A DNA stretch of 64,000 bases, from the NCBI GenBank assembly GCA_964036275.1, contig OZ038435.1:21496559-21560558 (forward strand), given 5' to 3'. Made by a program: the position numbers and the translations under genes. Positions 22,659 through 34,108 of the stretch are shown here, piece by piece. The notes beneath the pieces are model-generated. The model saw only the letters and a program-made list of their open reading frames with translations. It had not been told where the DNA came from and made no database searches. Numbering within the stretch: position 1 is the stretch's first letter; each line of letters begins with the position of its first letter. The stretch is from Litoditis marina (lineage: Eukaryota; Nematoda; Chromadorea; Rhabditida; Rhabditidae).

Positions 22659-22740
22659 CAATGAATAGAATCTCATGGGAAGCTCATGCAAATAGCTCAT
22701 GAGGTATCTCATGAGATTTTTGAGGGATTGCTACGCCGCC
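22561..22740. mobile_element. CATGAG-rich palindromic element (family K)
   Basis: Left end GACGGCGTAGCATTTCCTCC and right end GAGGGATTGCTACGCCGCC pair. The arms carry repeated CTCATGAGAT. The proposed last exon of the gene at 18436 runs through its left half to a TAG at 22656-22658. Confidence 0.75.
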
Positions 22741-22763
22741 AGGATCTGATAATAACATCTGAA

Positions 22764-22835
22764 TTGTAGTTTGATCTGTATGCCCGGCACCGTTGTCGAA
22801 TTACCACCAAAATTTAACGGTACAAAACTACAAAG
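22764..22835. mobile_element. Family D element
   Basis: Ends ATTGTAGTTTGATCTG and GGTACAAAACTACAAAG. Confidence 0.55.
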
Positions 22836-23057
22836 ACGGCTAATTGAGGCAAAAAAACCGTATCATTTCGGAAAAGCGAACCCTAATGTAGAATCCAAGT
22901 ATTCCAGCCCTGTGGTGGAATCAGCCGTGCGGTGTTTGTAGTTTGAACTATCTCATCCACTCCCTGCGGTGTAGCTTATATTAACAAAACATGTAAAACT
23001 GATTGCCTTGAAGTGTGATGTATGAGCGCAAGATAAAAGTTGGGCGAGTTCATTTTA

Positions 23058-23182
23058 TTTAAAGAAGAATGAGTATGTGGACCAATCCCGTGTCAACGGT
23101 CCTTTAAACTGCAATTGAAAAATGTATTGCAGTTTAAAGGACTGAAGCGTTGCGATTGGACCACATAATCGTCCTACTTTAA
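23058..23182. mobile_element. Family A TTAA hairpin MITE, copy 3
   Basis: TTTAAAGAAGAATGAGTATG to CATAATCGTCCTACTTTAA. It abuts, and appears to have removed or interrupted, the left end of the neighbouring family E element. Confidence 0.88.
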
Positions 23183-23388
23183 CCCGGTATTCCGTTAATC
23201 CTAGCAGTTAACCGTTAACCGGGTTACCTGGTTAACCCTTTTGTTAACCACTTGGTAACCCAAAATTTCCCCACAAACACGTTGTAAAAGGGGGTTACCA
23301 AGTGGTTAACAAAAGGGTTAACCAGGTAACCCGGTTAATGGTTAACGGCTAGGGTTAACGAAATACCGGGTTTCTTGTGGAATTGGCC
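23183..23388. mobile_element. Family E GGTTAACC palindromic MITE, copy 1
   Basis: Near-perfect hairpin whose arms carry ACCGGGTTACCTGGTTAACC and its complement. Its right end, AATACCGGGTTTCTTGTGGA, matches the left end of the 34500 copy in inverse orientation. The equivalent left end is missing next to the family A element. Confidence 0.85.
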
Positions 23389-24654
23389 CGACTCTCAGCT
23401 TTCGATAGTCAGGCTTTCTTATAAGGACGGAGCTACCGTGGTCAACTCCAAAAGATACACACGATAGAACCCGTGCTTTCTTATGTAATTTGGCATATTC
23501 TCGACGACAACATAGGTTTATCAAAAGGTTAAAGATCAAACTACAACCGCTATTTCTAGCCGGCCTCGCTAGTGGAGTTGGCCGTGTGGTCGTTGCAGCG
23601 TCAGACATCCACCAAAAATGGGCGGGGCGCCCTATCAGGGGGACTTTCCCAGGAACAAATATCCAAGAAAATGTGCAACTTCGCTCATTCAAAGTGCCTT
23701 GAATAAATATATTCTCCCATTCTGAAATGTGTATTTTCATTCATTAGTGCAAATCATGAATACATTAGTAGGAAAGTGGAAAAAAACTCATTTCACTCAT
23801 TCGAAACGTATTGAAAAAAAAAATTCACCAAATTTCTTCTGAATCAGTTTTCGAAAATGTCGTCATCTTCCAGTATTTCATACGACTCCATGTTCAAATG
23901 GTGTGGAATAGATACATCTTAGGAATAAAAAAAGCTAAACAGAAAACCCAGTTTCCGACAAAAATTGAGAACCTGTAGATCTACCAACTCCAACATTATT
24001 AACAAACTATTTCAAAGTGTTCTGAATAAATACATTTATATTACAATGATGATACAATGCACATATTGAACAAACGAGTATCGATATTGAAACGAGACAT
24101 CTCGTCTCAGAGAGACGCAGGCCAAAAAGGAAAATCGATAAAAATATTACACAATCATCATACATACATCATCTGAGGTGTGAAAAGCTGAGAAAAGGTT
24201 CGGTTTCTCTCAAAATTGCGAAAAATGTCTGTACAAATACATTACACGATTCACAATAAACCAGATTTGGAAGAATATTTCCAAAACGGAACTTTTCTCA
24301 CAAGTTACTAATGCTATATTCCCCATACACAGAGGTATTAGGATGATATATGCAAGAATGCTATTAGATAAAAACTACAACCGTAAAGATATGATAAAAA
24401 CTATAGATTCTAATAGACCGATTAACTTGGGTACAACGATACGAGTAAGCAAGAAGGGGAAAGAAGAAAAATCGAATAATACATGTTTGGATGAGATCTA
24501 ATGGGAAAACTCAGCAAATCAATGACTACATTATCGATCCAACTCTCTTATTAAAATCAGAAGAAAGAAAAATCAATATACATCGATCGACCACTTTCTA
24601 ATTTAAATTAGAAAAAATCGATAACTATATTATGGATATCGATGATGAATTTTC

Positions 24655-27600
24655 CTATTTTTTGTAGTAGTCAGCGGCGAGGGAAGAGGAGTAAAGTGGG
24701 CGGGGCGGCAATTTCGACGATGATGACGTCACGGAATCAGTATTTCCGGCATAGCCGGCCAAGGGACGAATGGGGACCGGTTTGGCGACTTCCTAGAATG
24801 AAACCGTAAAAACATTAGCAACTAAATGCATACTCATACACCGCCACAGGTCTCATAATCGTCTGAAAATATCTTTCTCGAACCGCGACCCCTACAAATT
24901 TTCCGGCTTTCAACCGGCGACCCCTACTTTTCAGATTCATATGTTCGTGACGCTCCATTCAATGAGAGGCCTTGGCGGTGTATGTACAGTGTGCACGTAC
25001 AGTAGGGTGCAACTATTCTATAGAAAGCAACCCGTTTTCCCAATTGAAAACGTGAAACTCCATACTTTTTCTGAGCAGGCTTATTTCCACAGTATAAGCA
25101 GAAAAGTTATTCGTTTTGCGAATTTCTGTGGCTGCGGTGACGATATTACTGAGACCGTGTGCAAAAAAACATCCCGGGCCCGGGTAGGGTGTTATCCCGA
25201 GCTCGATTCGGCTATTTCCCAGCCAATTCAGGTCAGGATAAAATCCCAACCCGGCCCGGGATGTTTCATGCATACGGCCTGTGGTGTATCACAGACTGGC
25301 AGCACGGAAACATCCCATAAGTACATTTTCGGCACATGTTCGGTATGGGTACTTTCATCAAAAAGTAGAAAAACTTTTCGAGTGGCAATACAAAAACTCA
25401 AAAACGGAGCAATTTTGGAACTGAACGCCTAAGCAGAGCAAACAACAGAAAAACCCCAAATTTCGTCAAGTTTTACGGGGAAAAAATCTCTGTGAGCCTC
25501 GACAGGCTTAAGGCTGTCTTCAGACTTTTTGTGCGATACAAGATACAGATACACGATTCATTTTCGATTTATTTGTATCGTCTCATTTTGTATCCGTATC
25601 TTGGCGCCAACGTATCAGAAAAGTATGAACGTTCCAGGACATTTTTTCGATTTTGTTGGTATCAAATTCAAAAGTAACTTTTAACAATTTTAAATTCTTT
25701 ATTTCATAGATATTTGTAGGTATTCTTCAAATTGACGTCTATCTCATCGCACGCGACGCGCGCACGCGCCGCGACAAAATGTGAAAATGAATGAATTTCG
25801 AGAAACTTTGGACATCGTGAAAAACAAAAACGCTGATGATCATTGTTACCGATCCCCATGCCATATACTCAATTTCACTCACGCGAAGCGCGTGCACGCG
25901 ACGCGGCAGAAATATCAAAATGAGTCGATTCATATGAAATTGGGATGGGTGGGGTATTCGATCATGCTGGTTATGAATATATATCCGAAACTCGTAATAC
26001 ATTCTTATCCGCGTGGCCAACCACTCCCAATCCCAAAAATTTATCTTCATGCACAAAAGTTGAAATTTTTTGTCGCGTCGCGTGCTGCGCGCGCTTGACC
26101 CCAAGTTCGTACCAAGCTCACATCTGACTTCAGAATGATCAATTTCCTCAGGTTCCCAAGTTTTATCGAATTCTACGGGTTTTTAAATTTTTGTCGCGGC
26201 GCGTGCACGCGTCGCGTGCGTGATATAAAATTGATATCCACATTCGCAATCTCCATGATCGATAATCACAGTTCACAAATTTGACCCAAATCTGCATATT
26301 TTCTCATTTTGACGCGTCGCGTGCGCGTGTCGCGCGCGAAAATGAAATTTTTTCGCGGATACCAATCTGTTTTGTGTGGGGGAACATTCTATCAATTGGG
26401 AAAATTTCACAAAAATCACTTTTATAATCCGAAAACCTAGATGTATCCACAATATGAGTGAAGTGTAGAATGCCGGCCGCAATCTTCAAAAAAAGTGTAT
26501 CGTCGATTCAAAATGATGTATCTGACGCCGAGATACTGTAGAAAAAGTATGAACACGATAGATACATCGCGTGACGCATGTATCTGTCGCCGCTACAAAA
26601 ATGCAATCGATACACATGATTAGAGCGCGCATGTATCGTGTATCTTGTATCGCAGAAAAAGTCTGAAGACAGCCTAAACGGTGTGTGATGGCACTGTACC
26701 GCTGTTTTGTAGTCTGGTCCTGTGACTTTTCATGAATTTCAGCGCATTTTAAGATCAAACTACAACTTATACCACCACTAACCTCCAACAAATAATTTCT
26801 GCCGTAGTCACTCGAGTAGGTCGGGCGCTGGTTTTCTCTCGTTGTCTGACTGTCCGGCGCACTCTCCAAACTCTCGCCCAGGTCAATGCCCTGAAAAAGC
26901 AGACAGTTTAATTGTTTTTCTCCGACAAGAAAGCTTTTCTCCGACAAAAACCATTGCATTAAAATTAAATATTCGTCAGGGGATTGGAGAAAGTTTCTTC
27001 TTTCTAGTTTATCAGCGAATTTTCCGTTCCACAGTGGCGCTAAACAAATTTCATACTTTTAGCTACAGCGAAATACATAATCTTACGTTTAAAACGGGCA
27101 CAATATGAATTTCAGCTGCAAACACATATTGCATATTGATGGGCTAGCGGCTAGTGTCGGGTTGGGGATTTGGACAGTTAAAAAATCGAAAAGTTATAGG
27201 TCCCCAATAAACCCAGAATAATTGGAAAATTTATGGGTCCAGCCTAGCCCAGTTAAGGAGTAAAAGAAGGACGATTATAAGGTCAAATCCCACCGCTTCA
27301 GTCCTTTAAACTGCAATACATTTTTCAATTGCAGTTTAAAGGACCGTTGACACGGGATTGGTCCACACAATCCTCCTGCTTTAAGGGAAAAGTAAGGATC
27401 CCTATTTGTCTATTTTCAATGCAAAATCATTAATTTGCACGTGTTCAAATCTCAAAACTGACTCCTTTGTTTATTGTCGGACCGTATTAGTTTACGATTA
27501 TAATTACTATCATTAAAGGTGGTCCGACAGGAACCGAATCTAGTGCCTTGCGCTCCACGGTTAATTCCGTCGCTCCAATGCAAATCCGGTACAAAAACTA

Positions 27601-30600
27601 CTTAATAGATACTTTCTAGATCATTTAATCACAATTAATTAGCTGAGAACCGAAAACTTCGTTTTCGGGGCGCATTCGCGTTGGAGCGATTGAACTAACC
27701 GTGGAGCGCAAGGCACGAGATTTGCTTCCTGTCAGGCCATCTTTAACAATAATATAAACTATAACCAACCCTATTCAGTTCCGATTCGAAGTCAGAGTCG
27801 GTAGTTTCGTCGAAGTTTGGCGCCGCCACGGGGCGAATCGGTGAGAAGGCGCACATACCTAGAATAAATCAATCAATACGCATGAAATTCACTCAAACTG
27901 ATCGATAAGCGTCAAAAGACCCCCAATCAAACCATTTCCTGAACACGGGGAAGTTTCCACTGCTGTACACCCTGTTCCCAACACACGTTTTCGCATTCCG
28001 AACGTACGGGAAAGTTTTTATGAATACAGAACGAATTGGGTGAGACAATTACTTCTCTCTCTCTCCAAATTTTCCCTCTCTATCCCTCTATCTCTCTTTC
28101 TCTCTCTGAACACTTCAAAATATAAATGTCAAGAAGACTACCTCTCTGAGTACTGTAGAGGGCGGGACTCTCGGAGGTATGAAGGACGCTGCCATCCAAT
28201 GAACTGCCACCAGAGGCGAACAGATTGCGATTCACTGAAAACAGTTCACATTTGGGAAATCTATAAAAACTAGGTAGTCTTTCACATTGCCTGTAAATAA
28301 AACAAACTCAAAATTTCATTGTATTTCTTGACTATTCGAACCAGTTTGCTTGAATATGGATATTGTGTACCGTGTTGATACACACAGACGAGCTGAAGGA
28401 GCTGTGATGACTGATGGATCACAATCAAAAACACCTCGACTAGGTGTAGACATTTGGAGTGTATATTTAGAGATTGTCAACCAAGCCAAAAATATGGCAG
28501 ACCACTGGGGTTATAACTCCCTCCCTTTGGGGTGCTTAGTGGTAAGGTTATTCTCGTGGATATTCATCGGATAACATGTGCATGACTTGTTGTACAACAA
28601 ACCTGTTGTTATTATAATATAATCAATAAGTATTGATTGAAACGCACCCTTAACAGCCTCCTCCGTGCCAATTGTGCGGGGCGCCGTCTGAATTTGCTCT
28701 TCGCGGTATCGATTGGACGAGTAATCGATAACCGTACCAGTAGAAGTGACGACATGAGCAGAGGTTGACACAAACTCACTGAAAAAGGCCCGATTAGATC
28801 AATTCTAAGAGAAAGTATTGTGGTTCAACCAGAAAATAGAGCTGATTACCATACACATACACTACCCAAATTGTCGCAAAATTTCATAAATCGAGCTCAT
28901 TTGTGCCAAAATCTAGGAAAATAGCTTTTTTTTCAGAAGAACTCACGATTTTCACATATTTAAACCAGAGAACAAGTCATTTATCGTGGAAAATGTGTTT
29001 CTATCCGTGATAACACCTTAACACCTACTTCTTGATGGTTTCCACTGCAATGGTAGGCCTATGTGCGGACAGCATGGGGCGAGGTTCGGGCAGGGTAGCC
29101 GGCTTCTTCTCAGACTCCTTGGCGGCTAGTAGCTGGCGAGCGATGCTCGAAGTGTACTGCGGCTCTGAAATACAAGATAACAAATACAAAACCCTCGGAA
29201 ACAGTGGTTAAAACTCTTTTTTTACAACTAGAAATGGGGTTTGATAGAAAATTGTGGAAAACATCGAAAACAGTTATAACCTAGCACTTTATGCTTTTCG
29301 TACAACTTGTCTTGTGGAAGACTGAACTAATCTCGTTACTGCAAAAATATTCCGTTTTCCAATATATATTTGTAAAGCTGTTGCTTTTATTATATATTTG
29401 TAATAGGTTGACTTTACATTAAAAATAAGACAATTCCCCCGATTTCGGCAGAAAATGGAGAGAATTCCGATTTTTCTAGTTGATCGGATAACTTTACTGG
29501 AGAATGCTAAAAAACGACAAGTTGTAGTATTCACGCCCTATTCTACTATTCAATAGGACGACTTTGTTCTCCACATGAATTTATTGAATAACAGGTTGTT
29601 TCATCTGGAAAACCAAGCTACAAAACTGGGTGCGAGATGAGGTTTTTAATAGTAAATTGCTACTCTATGAAATTGGGGTAGTTCAAAATCGCGATTTCAA
29701 CGAAAAACAGGTAGTCTGATGAACCAGTGGCCGTATTCACCAATCCTCGGGAAGCTAAAATACCGTCCCGCGAGAAGGTAGGGCACGAAAATAGTGTGCT
29801 GGTGAGGAGGGTACAGAGACGCGGGAAGCTTTTTTACCTTCCTGGGAACTTGGTGAATGCCTTCAATGAGGACTTACTTTGGTGGAGGAGAAACTGTGGA
29901 TTCATCAACCCTTTGTTCAGAACTGGATCTTGTACCACGGGATCGGCACTACGGGGAGCAGCCACGGAACTGGAGCCTACAAACAACAGAAATAATATAT
30001 ATTATTAAAATGATTATTATATTATATTCCGAACCAAAGCTTGGCATTGACAGCCTTGAAACCGCCGGAGATATTCTAAACAATTGCTTGCTTTCCCAAA
30101 ATCCAATTTGAAGTTCAATGCAAAACAGCTGAATGACATTATTGATTCTAATAGCACAATGGGTTTCTCATTGAAAAATAGCCGACGAGGTTTAGGCTAA
30201 TACCAACCATTGGTTCAATAGAGAACCGATTCCTCGTGGAATTGATTTTTTTTTGATAAGCTTTTCGAAGTATGATCTTTTCTGCTGACATTTCTGCTTT
30301 CCACATCTTGGATTCCCGATTATTAAAAATAACTTAATTCTAACTTGCTGAAGTCACGTTGTTCACAAAAACTTGGCCCGATTACTTTATGTTTACTTCC
30401 ACGAAGACAAATTTGCTATACAATAATTTTTCAATCAGAAAAGTCATTTGATACATGATGAAAACTCACAAGTCGTCTCTTTTGAGATGGGGGCGGACAC
30501 TTCTTGCGGTTTCTTCGTTTGGAGGAACGAGAAGTCTCGAGCTCGCAGCTTATCTCTGATCTCTGAAAAAAATAAACTCATAAATAGCCAGAAATACTCA

Positions 30601-31586
30601 AGAAAAAATATTTGTATGCACAAGTCCAGTTATCCAGTAAGACTTATTTGACGTGTTTTGATTTAAAGAAAAAAAACAAATCTATTCACCTTGGAATTTT
30701 TTTTCGGTGGCCTCCAATTGTAGTTTGCTCCTTTCAACCGAATCCTTGATGTTCTTCTTTTCGCGCAGTTCAATCTGAAAATAAGGATTTGTAAATTAAA
30801 ACACTGACGACGTAATAGTGATGAGGACAGATTGTATTCTTCGGGAAAAAACCGTCTGCATTGAAAAAAGTAGGATCAGAAATACCGCAATATGGAAATT
30901 ACCCTGATATTCTCACCGCTGTTATTACATAAAAGACAAGAAGTTCGCGAGATTACAACGTGAATCAGAAATACGAAATCAACAAACTACCTCGGTTCTC
31001 AGAATTTCCGCCTTCTGCACGAGGATCTGTCGAAAGTTGTCCAGAATGGACGTATTCAGCTCGATATCCTGTTTAGCCAGGGCCTGCAATTGAACAAACA
31101 AACTATTGAAATATATCATGAAAACCTGTGAATTCGAATAAAATCTCGGCAAGTAAGGTACACTTTCAAGCCAACTTGGATGATTTCGGGTGTTTCGAGT
31201 AAACTCAGAGAACATGTGCTCTCTTTCTAGATAGTAGTGTTCGGTGTTGGTATTAGTATCGAAGTTCTCAAACCAATCAGATAACCAAATCTCAGAAATG
31301 ACCAAATGTGCCATTCAGATGGAAATAGAACACATGTTCTGTGAGTTGGGTAAAATAATTGAAACGCGACTCAGTGAAAAATCATTTTCCTTCTATAGTT
31401 ATGGTTTATTGTAGGTTGACTTATATTAAATTATTTGTTGTGAGAACTTACCATATACTGGGACAACACAAGAGTGTTTTCCATATTTTCGGCCAACGGC
31501 GGAGGCAGTTCCGTGGCCTTCTTTCCTATCTCCAGAAAAACTTGGTCCAGAACGGACACTTTATCGTCCGTCGTGTTTTGAGCCAT
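24655..31586 (-). CDS. Unrecognised N-terminal coiled-coil protein
   Basis: Eleven exons on the minus strand: 31452-31586 (ATG), 30991-31083, 30690-30774, 30470-30562, 29878-29976, 29029-29164, 28648-28778, 28142-28234, 27770-27858, 26783-26890 and 24655-24792 (TAG). They join in phase to 399 aa. TTTCAG ends one base before the ATG, suggesting trans-splicing. Residues about 40-125 are charged and heptad-like (AKQDIELNTSILDNFRQI, EIELREKKNIKDSVERSKL), so a coiled coil is likely. From about 130 on the chain is Ser/Pro/Thr-rich and probably disordered (PEVSAP-like stretches, TTDSDFESEL, SSSSKLPPRPLYSSS), and it ends ADYYKK. There is no signal peptide or membrane segment. I cannot name the family; a cytoskeletal or scaffold role would be a guess. 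Introns hold several mobile elements. Confidence 0.85.
24832..24985. mobile_element. Family L inverted-repeat element, copy 1
   Basis: Left ATACACCGCCACAGGTCTCA pairs with TGAGAGGCCTTGGCGGTGTA. The middle contains CGACCCCTAC repeated. A second member is at 44195-44415. Intronic to the coiled-coil gene. Confidence 0.6.
25168..25268. repeat. CCCGGGCCCGGG inverted repeat
   Basis: ACATCCCGGGCCCGGGTAGG pairs with AACCCGGCCCGGGATGT, spaced by about 65 bp. The 163-codon open frame at 24941-25432 runs over this hairpin and is judged spurious. Confidence 0.6.
25510..26677. mobile_element. 1.17-kb TIR element with CpG-rich GCGACGCG motifs (family Q)
   Basis: The left end AAGGCTGTCTTCAGACTTTT and right end AAAAGTCTGAAGACAGCCT are inverted repeats that continue into CGATACAAGATACA and TATCTTGTATCG. 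Five GC islands built on CGCACGCGACGCGCGC-type strings occur at about 25748, 25880, 26070, 26193 and 26312, in both orientations, in AT-rich surroundings. It has no protein-coding frame, so it is non-autonomous. It occupies the last intron of the coiled-coil gene. Confidence 0.75.
26704..26766. mobile_element. Family D element
   Basis: TTTTGTAGTCTGGTCCTG and AAGATCAAACTACAACTT as inverted ends, just before the donor of the exon at 26783. Confidence 0.55.
27261..27384. mobile_element. Family A TTAA hairpin MITE, copy 4
   Basis: AAAGAAGGACGATTATAAGG to CACAATCCTCCTGCTTTAA, orientation TTTTTCAATTGCAGTTTAAA. Confidence 0.85.
27513..27746. mobile_element. TTAA-bounded fold-back (family J)
   Basis: TTAAAGGTGGTCCGACAGGA pairs with CCTGTCAGGCCATCTTTAA. 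The arms also share GTGCCTTGCGCTCCACGGTT and the complement of TTGGAGCG. Like family A it is flanked by TTAA, so the same transposase class may have moved it. Confidence 0.75.
28050..28112. repeat. CT-rich intronic tract
   Basis: Imperfect (CT)n with TCTCTATCCCTC repeats, just beyond the donor of the exon at 28142-28234 of the coiled-coil gene. Confidence 0.75.
29728..29862. mobile_element. Family M element, copy 2
   Basis: CCGTATTCACCAATCCTCGG to AACTTGGTGAATGCC are inverted ends. It lies 15 nt from the donor of the exon at 29878-29976. Confidence 0.65.
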
Positions 31587-31602
31587 TCTGAAATAAACTG
31601 GG

Positions 31603-31870
31603 TGAATTCTATATCTAACCCGTTTTATAGGTAACCCAACCCTTTTTGGTAACCCTTTTTTTTAGGTTACTCCGTTGGTAACCTGAAAGTAACCTGAAAC
31701 CAAAAACAGGTTACCCTCAAATTTGGCTTGAAAACTCGTTATTACTTTTAATTTTGATGGTAACCCGATTTTGGCTTAAGGTTACTTAGAGGTTACTTAC
31801 TCAAGTAACCTAAAGGTTACCAAAAAAGGGTTAGGTTACCTAAAAACCGGGTTAGTTGTAGAATTGGCCA
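31603..31870. mobile_element. Family F GGTTACC palindromic MITE, copy 2
   Basis: TGAATTCTATATCTAACCCG to CGGGTTAGTTGTAGAATTGG. It begins about 12 nt upstream of the TTTCAG acceptor of the coiled-coil gene, so the outron or promoter-proximal region of that gene is a hairpin-forming element. Confidence 0.85.
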
Positions 31871-32676
31871 ATAAACTGCTGAATCACATGTTTTGTTCGA
31901 AAAGCATTATAAACTAGGCTAACGATCGACCACATTTTCTGAAATCCAATTAATACAGCTCGTGTTTCTCAAGATGAAGTTATTGGAATACTTATTTCAT
32001 CAAAAATAGTTGCTATGGAAGTTAACTGATACAATAGGGAAAAGAACGATCTTATTTCATTGGAAATAACAGAGAAGAATAATTCTTAGAATTGAATATC
32101 ATGTTAAGAATCCGGTAAGCGAGCCAAAATACACAGTCAATAGGCTCGAAAAGGAACTATTTGCTTATGTTTGAAAATACTGCAAAATTTAATTGCTAAA
32201 AGAATGGAGAACTATAAAACTATCAGATGATGGATAGAATTAAATTGATAAATAATAAATTAATGATATGAGAGACCATACCAAAAAGTGCGACCAGTGA
32301 TTTTTCAAAACAGAGATATTCGCGGTTTTATGTCCGCTGCGCATCGACTCAACTGGTCGATACGCAGCGAAATACCGCCCTTTAACCGCTGCCAAATTTT
32401 AGGAATCATCTGGCTCTTCTTTCTTCTCCCTCTCCTTTATGTTTCCGTATTTACTTAATTTTCGCATTTTTTCCTAGATTAGTGTAGAAACTGGACTACT
32501 ATAGAATTATGTCCTGAATGAAATTGATACCACTGCTTTCCAGAATATCAAATTGTAATTTTTGCGTGAGTTTTTGAGTATCTCAATTCCTGTGAATATG
32601 AATAATTTTGTATCTTTTCTCATTGTCATGATTTCTTTTTGAAGGTAACTCATCAAGGACTCCGAAGGAAGCAAAA
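31871..32676. promoter_or_regulatory. Shared divergent 5' region of the coiled-coil gene and RPS12
   Basis: About 0.8 kb without coding exons. A pyrimidine tract at 32414-32438 (CTCTTCTTTCTTCTCCC and on) would suit a 5' TOP start for a ribosomal-protein mRNA. An alternative for the RPS12 leader is an AG acceptor after TTTTTGAAG near 32643, 34 nt before the ATG. The sequence cannot decide between them. Confidence 0.4.
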
Positions 32677-33578
32677 ATGGCTGATGGAGGAGATGAAGTG
32701 CAGGTCGCCCCCGCCGCCGCTGCCCCGGCACCAGTTGTGATGGACGTTCAGGGAGCTCTCAAGGCTGTTCTGCGTTCCGCTCACTTCGCCGACGGTTTGG
32801 CCAAGGGACTTCATGAGGCTGCCAAGGCTCTTGACAAGTGAGATTTTTTCAAGCTTTTGTGCAAAAATGCGTACGCCATTTTGCTGTGATTACTGAATTT
32901 TTTTGATTTCTACTGTAAGCAGTAAGCCGGAATAATAACGGCACGCAGTGTTGGTGTTTAGTTCCTACTTTAGTTTTCTGAGTCAATTTAATATAGGTCA
33001 TTTCGGCGGTTTACTTCGAGCGTTGCAAAAATTGTCGTGCTGGTTAAAGTCTGAAATTAAACTAATATCTGTTCATCCACTACTCTTGTGTCTAGGAGCG
33101 TTGTTTTGCTAGTTTTAATTAGCCTAGAGCAGAGAGGGCATCTCGTGGTGCTTTGCTCTTTTAAGTAATAGGTGCATACATAAACAGAGTAACTTGATAT
33201 GTTCATTTTCCTCTACCTGTCGTGTGCTAAATTGTGGACCGACTTGCCACATCTCGGTTTGTTTTTAGAACTTGGGATGCCAAAGGAAGCCTACATGTTT
33301 TCTTTTTCAGGCGTGAGGCTCACTTCTGCGTTCTCGCTGAGAACTGCGACGAGCCCATGTACGTTAAGCTGGTCGAGGCTCTCTGCAATGAGCACAACAT
33401 CCCGCTCGTAAAGGTCGCCGATAAGAAGATCATCGGTGAATGGTGTGGTCTCTGCAAGTACGACAAGGAGGGAAAAGCCCGTAAGGTCGTCGGATGCTCC
33501 GCCGCTGTCGTCAAGGACTACGGAAACGAGGAGCAGGGCAAGGCTGTTCTCCAGCAATACTTTGACTCCAAGAAGTAA
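32677..33578 (+). CDS. rps-12: 40S ribosomal protein S12 (eS12)
   Basis: Two exons, 32677-32837 and 33311-33578 (TAA), 142 aa. The product is a structural protein of the small ribosomal subunit. The N-terminus [19 protein letters not shown] is the variable acidic/Ala-Pro leader. The conserved body is unmistakable: [70 protein letters not shown] and [12 protein letters not shown]. The fold is the L7Ae/L30e-type RNA-binding module. Length and all core residues are normal for the family, so the gene looks intact and active. The intron splits the Lys codon before REAHFCV. Codons are strongly C-ending in exon 2, as expected for a highly expressed gene. Poly(A) signal AATAAA is at 33593. Confidence 0.98.
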
Positions 33579-33592
33579 TTGTTATTTGTTGG

Positions 33593-33598
33593 AATAAA
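33593..33598 (+). terminator. AATAAA poly(A) signal of RPS12
   Basis: Canonical hexamer 15 nt after the stop codon, followed by a T-rich, GT-rich stretch (TGTTGTTTTTTTCATGTGTG). Confidence 0.8.
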
Positions 33599-34108
33599 CT
33601 TGTTGTCTGTTCACTGTTGTTTTTTTCATGTGTGGTCGTTTCCGTGGGCAATATTGCACATAGTAGGTAGCTTCTACTATGAGCTGCGTCATATGGTCTA
33701 TTCTGAATTCCGCTGTAGGTTTCCATGCCTCGAAGAAGGACTTAGTGCTTCTTGGTCAAAATTATGTCGTTGTGGACGGCGACTGGTCTCCACTCCACAT
33801 TATTAGAGTTAATGTTGACCTGAAATAGAGCGGTTGTGGTACAATTCACGTTCAAAATTCTCATCATGGGTAGTGTTTTGCTGGTGCTCACTAACTCCTT
33901 CCAAACTTCACGTACGCGTTTCTCCTTTTCTTCTTAAGTTTCAACTTTGCATGCCGTGTGACCGAAAACTTGTTCGCTGCGCGCAATTGCGTATCGACGT
34001 GGCCAGTAGATCGGATTTCCGCTGTATCTAATCTTTGTAGATTTTGTTCGATTAATTTTGTATGCGTAGCAACTTAGTCCGCAGTGTATTACATAATTAA
34101 TAGTCACA
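33599..34108 (+). other. RPS12-transporter spacer
   Basis: 510 nt with no conserved frame. TTAGTCCGCAG ends 24 nt before the transporter ATG and could be an intron or trans-splice acceptor. The spacing would be long but possible for a nematode operon. Confidence 0.4.

Larger units (their letters stand above)
22836..24654. other. Convergent intergenic region
   Basis: Apart from the two palindromic elements at 23058-23388, no gene is seen between the convergent 3' ends of the second and third genes. Part of 23400-24650 is AT-rich unique sequence and presumably includes both 3' untranslated regions. Confidence 0.5.

Noticed and set aside
24941..25432. 163-codon open frame, the longest unspliced frame in the window
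   Set aside because: It lies antisense in an intron of the coiled-coil gene, crosses a CCCGGG inverted repeat and the end of a family L element, and has no recognisable domain.
28350..28574. Plus-strand open frame of 74 codons
   Set aside because: Inside an intron of the well-supported minus-strand gene and without family resemblance.
32838..33310. snoRNA in the RPS12 intron
   Set aside because: Ribosomal-protein introns often host snoRNAs, and a GAGCA...TGCTC hairpin near 33127 followed by an ACA was considered, but no convincing box C/D or paired H/ACA structure could be defined by eye.
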